A stretch of DNA of 26,675 nt from a virus: positions 1 through 26,675 of the IMG/VR virus record IMGVR_UViG_3300025594_000051; one strand, written 5' to 3'. The notes below the pieces were generated by a model. It did no database searches. It worked only from the letters and a program-made list of their open reading frames with translations, and had not been told where the DNA came from. The position numbers and the translations under genes were made by a program. This document shows, piece by piece, positions 22,431 through 26,675 of the stretch; position 1 is the first letter of the stretch, and the number at the start of each line of letters is the position of its first letter.

Positions 22431-24308
22431 CTAGATCTCGCAACTGTTGCCAACACAGGCCAACTGCTGCGACCCCTCCGTCATGTCAGAAGCCTCTGAG
22501 ATGTTCCAGTCGATAGCCTTGGGAAAAGCCTTGTTGACTAACGATTGGTACGTCTCTGGGTCCACTGGCTCATAGGGTGCCTGCTGGTACGTATGTTCTG
22601 AGTAAGGTAGAAAGCTTATGCCGCTAACCTTGTCGAACTTGTTGTACAACCACTGCCCCACCTCTAGGAACTCATCGTCCCTGTAGTAGCAAGTCATGGA
22701 CGGCTTGTGTTCACACCAGTAGTCCTGATACATCTCCCATAACTCAAGCTGCTCCATAGCACCCATGTCCGTAGCCACCACAGCCTTCTTAGGAGACTTA
22801 ATGGGGAACGAGAAGACCTTAGTAGTAGAAGAAGTCACGTCTAGCTCCACAGGGACTCCTGCGGCCTCTAGGACAGCACACAAGGGGTCTCGTGCGTCTG
22901 CTCTTACTCGTCTAATGTATTGCTCAGCATATCTAGGGTGGATGCCAGACGCGCTGTCAACCAACTGAGATACAGTACCGGAAGGCTTAACAGCAGTAAT
23001 GGCAGTGCTAACATTGATGCCAAGGCGTTTAGCCCAAACACGGTTAGTTTCAATAGCTTCCTCTTTAAGCTGCGTGAGCCAGTACTGTAGATCTGCACGA
23101 TTTTTCCTCCCTGACATAACTGGATGGTCCATGATGCCGGTTAGTGACACCCCTAGTAACGCTTCTTCTTCTGTGTTGTCCTTCCAGATCTTACGCAAGT
23201 ACCTGAAGTCAGTCAGGGTTGCCTGTAGAGTCCCTAAGATAGCAGCAGCGCGTACCTTAAGTCGCAGGCTTTCCAAGGTGTCATTGGCCCGAACCACTAC
23301 TTCCGACAAGTTACAGAACTGGTAAGGTCTCAGGATAATCTCTGAGCATGGGTTAGTCCCGAAGTCAAAGGTAGCGTCCCTACGTCCATTCTTTTCAGCC
23401 TGACGCTGACTAGCGACACGACTAAAGACACCTCGTTCTCCTGAGCGTGACTCGTACAGAGACTTCCACTCGTTCAAGAAGGCTTCAAAGTCAGGCTTCT
23501 CTGTGTAGCAGGCGGAGTTGTTAGCCAAGCCACGCTGGGGATTATCTACCCACCACTGTCCTGACTTGCTTCGACGTATCCTATCGTCAGTGAGGTTACT
23601 AAGACTGATGAGAGCACTTCTTCTAACTCCTCCGACAACGACGATCTGTGCAATTTTACAGCATAAATCGTGGCACTCAATGGAGCTAAGTCTTCGACCT
23701 CTAGCGGCTCTGAAAATATCAACCGTGAACTGAAACAGATCAACAAGAGGTTCTGGACCAGACGCTCGACCTCCGAAAGTCTTAAGGGCTGCCCCCGCAG
23801 CTCTAACTCCAGACACGTCCCACTTTGGAACTTGACCGCTAAAGAGCATTGCGATAAGTTCTCGGTATGCCTTAGCCCATCCAATTTTGCTGTCAGCGAC
23901 GTGTATAACGGTATCTGTATCATGGAACTCCTCAGCTACTTCAGGTAGCTTACTAATGTACTGTCGTTCGACACTGAAGCCCACCCCAGTTCCACACATG
24001 AGGATGTACATCATTTCGTCGAAAGCTTTAGGGTGGTCGATAGGTAGATAGGAGCAGTTAAACCCAGCTACATTGTCTCTGTCCAAGGCTTCCCCGGCAG
24101 TCATAAGCGCCCTCATGCTGGGCATCACGCCTAAGTCATGCACAGGAACGTAAAGCTCCAAGGCTTCCTTCTCCGTGAGTTTACCCTTTGAAACCCAGAA
24201 GTCCAAGTAACGGTTCACGGTCTCTTCCCATGTCTCCCGGCGTTGTTCTTCCGGTATGTACCGAGCGTACCTAGACTTGTGTATGTACTGTTGATATGCG
24301 TCCATCAT
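22431..24308 (-). CDS. nrdJ: Class II (B12-dependent) ribonucleotide reductase
   Basis: A 625-residue monomeric-type adenosylcobalamin-dependent ribonucleoside-triphosphate reductase that makes deoxynucleotides for phage replication without oxygen or a second subunit. The catalytic set matches Lactobacillus RTPR in order and spacing. C85 (FNCSY) is one disulfide cysteine. NPCSE at 319-323 gives the N319, thiyl-radical C321 and E323. C332 lies 11 residues on, as in RTPR 408 to 419. C618 and C623 form the C-terminal CxxxxC shuttle. It is shorter than the 739-residue RTPR. No sign of an N-terminal ATP-cone was noted. The ATG overlaps the upstream stop (ATGA) with GGAGGAG upstream. It ends in TAG and is the last gene of the minus-strand block. 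Confidence 0.95.
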   Translation of the reverse strand: MMDAYQQYIHKSRYARYIPEEQRRETWEETVNRYLDFWVSKGKLTEKEALELYVPVHDLGVMPSMRALMTAGEALDRDNVAGFNCSYLPIDHPKAFDEMMYILMCGTGVGFSVERQYISKLPEVAEEFHDTDTVIHVADSKIGWAKAYRELIAMLFSGQVPKWDVSGVRAAGAALKTFGGRASGPEPLVDLFQFTVDIFRAARGRRLSSIECHDLCCKIAQIVVVGGVRRSALISLSNLTDDRIRRSKSGQWWVDNPQRGLANNSACYTEKPDFEAFLNEWKSLYESRSGERGVFSRVASQRQAEKNGRRDATFDFGTNPCSEIILRPYQFCNLSEVVVRANDTLESLRLKVRAAAILGTLQATLTDFRYLRKIWKDNTEEEALLGVSLTGIMDHPVMSGRKNRADLQYWLTQLKEEAIETNRVWAKRLGINVSTAITAVKPSGTVSQLVDSASGIHPRYAEQYIRRVRADARDPLCAVLEAAGVPVELDVTSSTTKVFSFPIKSPKKAVVATDMGAMEQLELWEMYQDYWCEHKPSMTCYYRDDEFLEVGQWLYNKFDKVSGISFLPYSEHTYQQAPYEPVDPETYQSLVNKAFPKAIDWNISEASDMTEGSQQLACVGNSCEI

Positions 24309-24544
24309 AATTCGTATTCTCCTCCAGTTAATAGCGACAGTTTTAGCTGGTCCAGTAAGAAAGCTAGTTCGTACGTGTCCATGTTAGTTGAAACCATGAT
24401 GTACTCTTCGGACTTAATGATGCAAAAGGCGTCATCGTAGTTCTCTAAGTCTTCATTGTCCATTATGAGTTTAAACACTTGGGGTACGCTAATCCTGTCT
24501 GTGTCCTGCTTGTTTCCTCCGAAAGCCCCTTGTATCACTTTCAT
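24305..24544 (-). CDS. Small conserved-type hypothetical protein
   Basis: A 79-residue protein starting MKVIQGAFGGNKQD, chosen at 24544 because the ATG overlaps the upstream stop (ATGA) and has GGAGG about 8 bases before it. The sequence has a helical middle (VPQVFKLIMDNEDLENYDD), a beta strand (FCIIKSEEYIMVST) and a helical end (YELAFLLDQLKLSLLTGG). It sits between the DUF3310 gene and RNR, with overlaps on both sides. No function is recognised. Confidence 0.75.
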   Translation of the reverse strand: MKVIQGAFGGNKQDTDRISVPQVFKLIMDNEDLENYDDAFCIIKSEEYIMVSTNMDTYELAFLLDQLKLSLLTGGEYEL

Positions 24545-24786
24545 TCCAGTGCCTCCTGTTCCTTGACCATCTTGTTTAAGTACCACTGAGCCTTCCGTAA
24601 GTCCTGTAAGCCATTCTTGTATCGCCACCTGTGTAAATATTTTATCACGTTGCCTTCGCAGTACTCAATTATTCCTTCTCCTAGCTGCTGCTTAATGTAG
24701 TCAATGGCCTCTGTGCCGCCTTGGTTGTAGTGCTTTGGTTTACTAACTGCGTCCCATTCTTCAGGTGTCGCTAGGTCAATACTCAT
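24541..24786 (-). CDS. DUF3310 protein
   Basis: An 81-residue protein with the full signature of the phage DUF3310 family: SKPKHYNQGGTEAIDYIKQQLG, then GNVIKYLHRWRYKNGLQDLRKAQWYLNKMV. The family is widespread in phage replication modules and is sometimes annotated as a nucleotide kinase, but without firm evidence; no kinase P-loop is visible here. The ATG at 24786 has AGGAGG 6 bases upstream; an earlier TTG in the same frame lacks support. It overlaps both neighbours, so it belongs to the replication/nucleotide operon. Confidence 0.9.
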   Translation of the reverse strand: MSIDLATPEEWDAVSKPKHYNQGGTEAIDYIKQQLGEGIIEYCEGNVIKYLHRWRYKNGLQDLRKAQWYLNKMVKEQEALE

Positions 24787-24961
24787 CTTCGTCCTCCTCT
24801 TCAAATGCTAACTCCTCGGCAAAGTACTCCAGTCTGTTTATCAGTTTGTCCTCGAACCTGTCCAGAAGCTCCTCAGAGGTTATCTCCAGTGTTTCCAAAA
24901 AGTCTTCAGGATCGTAGGTCCGTAGCAGACGTTCCTTAATTTCTTCCATTGTTAGAGACAT
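24776..24961 (-). CDS. Small acidic helical protein
   Basis: A 61-residue, strongly acidic protein beginning MSLTMEEIKERLLRTYDPEDF, followed by EITSEELLDRFEDKLINRLE and ending in a run of acidic residues (FEEEDEDEY). It is predicted to be two or three helices. Proteins with this MEEIKERLL-YDPEDF-LE pattern are familiar from marine phage replication regions without assigned function. The acidic tail could mimic DNA or bind a basic partner; that is inference. AGAGGAG lies 10 bases before the ATG. A second in-frame ATG four codons on is possible. Confidence 0.8.
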   Translation of the reverse strand: MSLTMEEIKERLLRTYDPEDFLETLEITSEELLDRFEDKLINRLEYFAEELAFEEEDEDEY

Positions 24962-25325
24962 CTTCTATCAACTCCTCTAGCGTATCTAATGTGTACCACG
25001 GGAACCCCTCTTTCTCACACCATTCAGACATTGTCATCTTAGCACCCTTTCTTACTTTCTTGTTTGGACCCATGAGTACAAACACAAGTCTCTGGTAGCT
25101 CTCTAGGCTGTCCCTGACTGCTTTGTACTTCTGAGTGTCCCCTTCCCTGAAGAACCCCTTACACTCCACCAGCGTGTCACTAGCCATGTGTACAAAGTCT
25201 GGCTTGTAGTTACGGTGGATGGTGTAAGGGACCATATAAGGCTCGTACTCGAAGCCCTCCAGTACCTTTGCAGTCTCTTCCTCAAAGACACTACGAAACT
25301 TCGATTTCTTGGACCTTCGGCTCAT
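24936..25325 (-). CDS. T7-type endonuclease I (junction-resolving enzyme)
   Basis: A 129-residue enzyme of the phage T7 endonuclease I family, which cuts four-way junctions and branched DNA as dimers so that replicating DNA can be packaged. The fold order and catalytic residues are visible: the N-terminal KFRSVFEEETAK with acidic E15-E17, D43 in NYKPDFV, and E54/K56 in VECKGFF, matching T7 E20, D55, E65 and K67. A C-terminal SEWCEKEGFPWYTLD also matches the family. AGAGG lies 6 bases before the ATG, and the gene overlaps the exonuclease gene by 35 bases. The length is a little shorter than T7 (149). Confidence 0.93.
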   Translation of the reverse strand: MSRRSKKSKFRSVFEEETAKVLEGFEYEPYMVPYTIHRNYKPDFVHMASDTLVECKGFFREGDTQKYKAVRDSLESYQRLVFVLMGPNKKVRKGAKMTMSEWCEKEGFPWYTLDTLEELIEDVSNNGRN

Positions 25326-26157
25326 TGAATACCTCTACTAAATAGCGTGGACCTGATGAATATGCGAACCCTCTTACGGCAGGCCAGCACTGTTTTTTGT
25401 AAGAGCAGTAGGAGCATCCGATAGCGAGTTTCTGGTTGCCACTTTTTCCATCTGCGATAGGCTTGTAGCATACTTCGGGTGGTTCCTCCTGCTCCACTAG
25501 CTTTTTTATGCGTTCAATCCTTTCTTCTATATCATAAGAGATCAGGTCGTACACAGGAGCTTGTGTGTCCTCTGAGTCGTACAGAAGGTACGTCAGGTGT
25601 CCATTCTGTTTGTCCATTGCCAGCCAGCCAAACTTGGTTTCACCTTCTGAGTGAGCGTAGCCCTTGATCTGCCCTATGTACCCAAAAGGGTCGTCGTAAG
25701 CCAGAGTCCCTTCCTTGAACTTCTTAAAACCGAAGGTGGAAGTAGACTTCACGTCAGTCACAATCCCGTCGATCCTACAGTCCATAGACCCCTTGATGCC
25801 ATTGACCTCACACTTCTTCTGCTCATCTGTCACCTTGTGACCAGCAGCTCTTGTGAGGAACAGTAGCAGTTCTTCAATGAGATGACCGTAGAGGAACTTG
25901 ACGTAGGTATTAGGAGTCAAGTCTTCTCCCTTGTCCACGTCGTTGTACACATTCCACAGGAAACGCTCATCGCGCCCAATGTTAGACATACGAAGCTTAC
26001 GCGAGTCGTCTCGGACCTCTGTGAACTCCTTACGCATAAGGTCCTTCACGTTCTCACCGAACAGCTCGATGCAACTCTCGATGTCTACTCCTTCGGCTAC
26101 CTCTTTGGTAGACACTAGGCTGTAGATGTCGCTCACTAGGTTGTACGTGTTTTTCAT
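25291..26157 (-). CDS. Cas4/RecB-like PD-(D/E)XK exonuclease
   Basis: A 288-residue nuclease. Residues H92 and E95/E96 (GHLIEE) lie ahead of the core motif SMDCRIDGIVTDVKS (D126, D130, D135, K137), followed by a QIKGYAHS motif with Q163 and Y167, the RecB-family order. Four cysteines (C230, C248, C251, C257; CSYCSYKKQC region) could hold an iron-sulfur cluster as in Cas4/AddB. In T7-like marine phages such a gene takes the place of the gp6 exonuclease, degrading host DNA and processing replication ends. The ATG at 26157 overlaps the upstream stop (ATGA) with GGAG upstream; a longer in-frame start is less likely. There is no CRISPR context. Confidence 0.88.
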   Translation of the reverse strand: MKNTYNLVSDIYSLVSTKEVAEGVDIESCIELFGENVKDLMRKEFTEVRDDSRKLRMSNIGRDERFLWNVYNDVDKGEDLTPNTYVKFLYGHLIEELLLFLTRAAGHKVTDEQKKCEVNGIKGSMDCRIDGIVTDVKSTSTFGFKKFKEGTLAYDDPFGYIGQIKGYAHSEGETKFGWLAMDKQNGHLTYLLYDSEDTQAPVYDLISYDIEERIERIKKLVEQEEPPEVCYKPIADGKSGNQKLAIGCSYCSYKKQCWPAVRGFAYSSGPRYLVEVFNEPKVQEIEVS

Positions 26158-26501
26158 TCTAAATGCTCCACCCATCTTAATTTGCGTGTGTCAGGATCGA
26201 AAGCAAGAAAGACTACTCCTAGTTTTTTCTGTTCTTCGGACCTTGAGTTTCGTACCGTCCTGCCGTTGTTTTTTGTCCTGCGGTCCATACGTAATGTCTT
26301 TACATCTACCAAAATTGTCTCTCCTTCTTTGATAGCAACCATATCTATAGGGCCATTACAACCTGCGTTTTTAAAAACTTCGTAGCCTTTGTCCCATAAC
26401 CAAGTTATAGCGTAGTACTCAGCGATGTCTCCTTTTCTTGCAGAGGTTTCTAGTATTTTCCTTACTCTGATACCGTCTTCATCAACTTGTGCCTCTCTCA
26501 T
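26154..26501 (-). CDS. Small PD-(D/E)XK nuclease
   Basis: A 115-residue protein with the layout of Hjc/YraN-like and phage PD-(D/E)XK endonucleases: KGDIAEYYAITWL with E28, then NGPIDMVA with D53, then ILVDVKT with D66 and K68. The acid-GxID-DxK series would form a single metal-dependent active site. A DNA-branch- or end-cutting role in recombination is likely, but the substrate is unknown. The start ATG overlaps the TGA of the polymerase gene (TGATG), with GGAG 8 bases upstream; longer in-frame starts at 26519 and 26555 lie within the polymerase gene and are less likely. Confidence 0.85.
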   Translation of the reverse strand: MREAQVDEDGIRVRKILETSARKGDIAEYYAITWLWDKGYEVFKNAGCNGPIDMVAIKEGETILVDVKTLRMDRRTKNNGRTVRNSRSEEQKKLGVVFLAFDPDTRKLRWVEHLE

Positions 26502-26675
26502 CAGTGTGTCTCCGCCCATGTTGTTCCGACTTTGTACTCTCCGTCCAACGGACATCTGAGATTAAACTCCAGACCCGCCGCCTTGAGACACTCGACTGCG
26601 AGCCAACCGAACTTCTCTGCGTCTTTCTCTGCAACTTCCGACTGGACTTCATCATGTATATTCCCTATAATTTTG
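26501..26675 (-). CDS. Family A DNA polymerase, C-terminus only
   Basis: The last 57 codons of a T7 gp5-like replicative polymerase; the rest lies beyond the right edge. The frame opens with IIGNIHDEVQSEV, containing motif C (HDE), whose aspartate is a catalytic metal ligand. The end (FNLRCPLDGEYKVGTTWAETH) follows the T7 gp5 terminus closely (NFRC-LD-EGK-G-NWA-CH). It is the upstream-most gene visible in the minus-strand block, and its stop overlaps the next start. Confidence 0.93.
   Translation of the reverse strand, partial: KIIGNIHDEVQSEVAEKDAEKFGWLAVECLKAAGLEFNLRCPLDGEYKVGTTWAETH

Noticed and set aside
22999-23948. Plus-strand frames across the RNR gene
   Set aside because: The class II RNR on the minus strand is unambiguous; these frames lack ribosome sites and known motifs.
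25291-26157. CRISPR-associated Cas4
   Set aside because: No Cas1/Cas2 or repeat array is present; the phage replication context fits a Cas4/RecB-like phage exonuclease.

Overview
The window is part of the genome of a short-tailed (podovirus-type) tailed phage, probably marine. It carries a nearly complete virion-assembly set: terminase, portal, scaffold, major capsid protein, head-tail adaptor, nozzle-like protein and a run of ejection-type proteins. It has no sheath, tail-tube or tape-measure gene typical of long tails. The opposite strand holds a T7-like replication/nucleotide block: a T7 gp5-like DNA polymerase C-terminus, a T7-type endonuclease I and a B12-dependent ribonucleotide reductase. 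The general make-up recalls marine podoviruses with cobalamin-dependent RNR (SIO1-like roseophages, some cyanopodoviruses), but the host cannot be named from this sequence.

Layout. Plus strand, 122-22402. Packaging comes first (TerS, an M15 peptidase, a small beta protein, TerL), then the portal. Next is a collagen-like fibre gene followed by a free-standing paralogue of its own C-terminal domain, and several tiny proteins. A second promoter at 6053-6081 opens the head block (helical protein, zinc ribbon, scaffold, capsid), which ends in a strong terminator at 8401-8431. After that come a tail fibre with an S74 self-cleaving chaperone, a small fibre-associated protein, three small membrane proteins including two holin candidates, a repeat-rich 887-residue protein, the adaptor, a nozzle-like protein and four internal/ejection-type virion proteins. 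The last of these is split by an in-frame amber codon.

Minus strand, 26675-22431 (read right to left): DNA polymerase (partial), a PD-(D/E)XK nuclease, a Cas4/RecB-like exonuclease with a four-cysteine cluster, endonuclease I, three small proteins (one DUF3310) and class II RNR. Neighbouring genes in this block overlap, many by ATGA or TGATG, so it is probably one polycistron. The two strands converge on a hairpin at 22404-22421.

Plus-strand transcription appears to use host sigma-70-type promoters: two near-identical extended -10 promoters (65-93 and 6053-6081) were found. The B12-dependent RNR would supply deoxynucleotides to the phage polymerase. The nucleases probably process replication and recombination intermediates into DNA that TerS/TerL can package. 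The M15 peptidase and the holin candidates would release progeny. No tRNA, integrase, CRISPR array or insertion sequence was seen.
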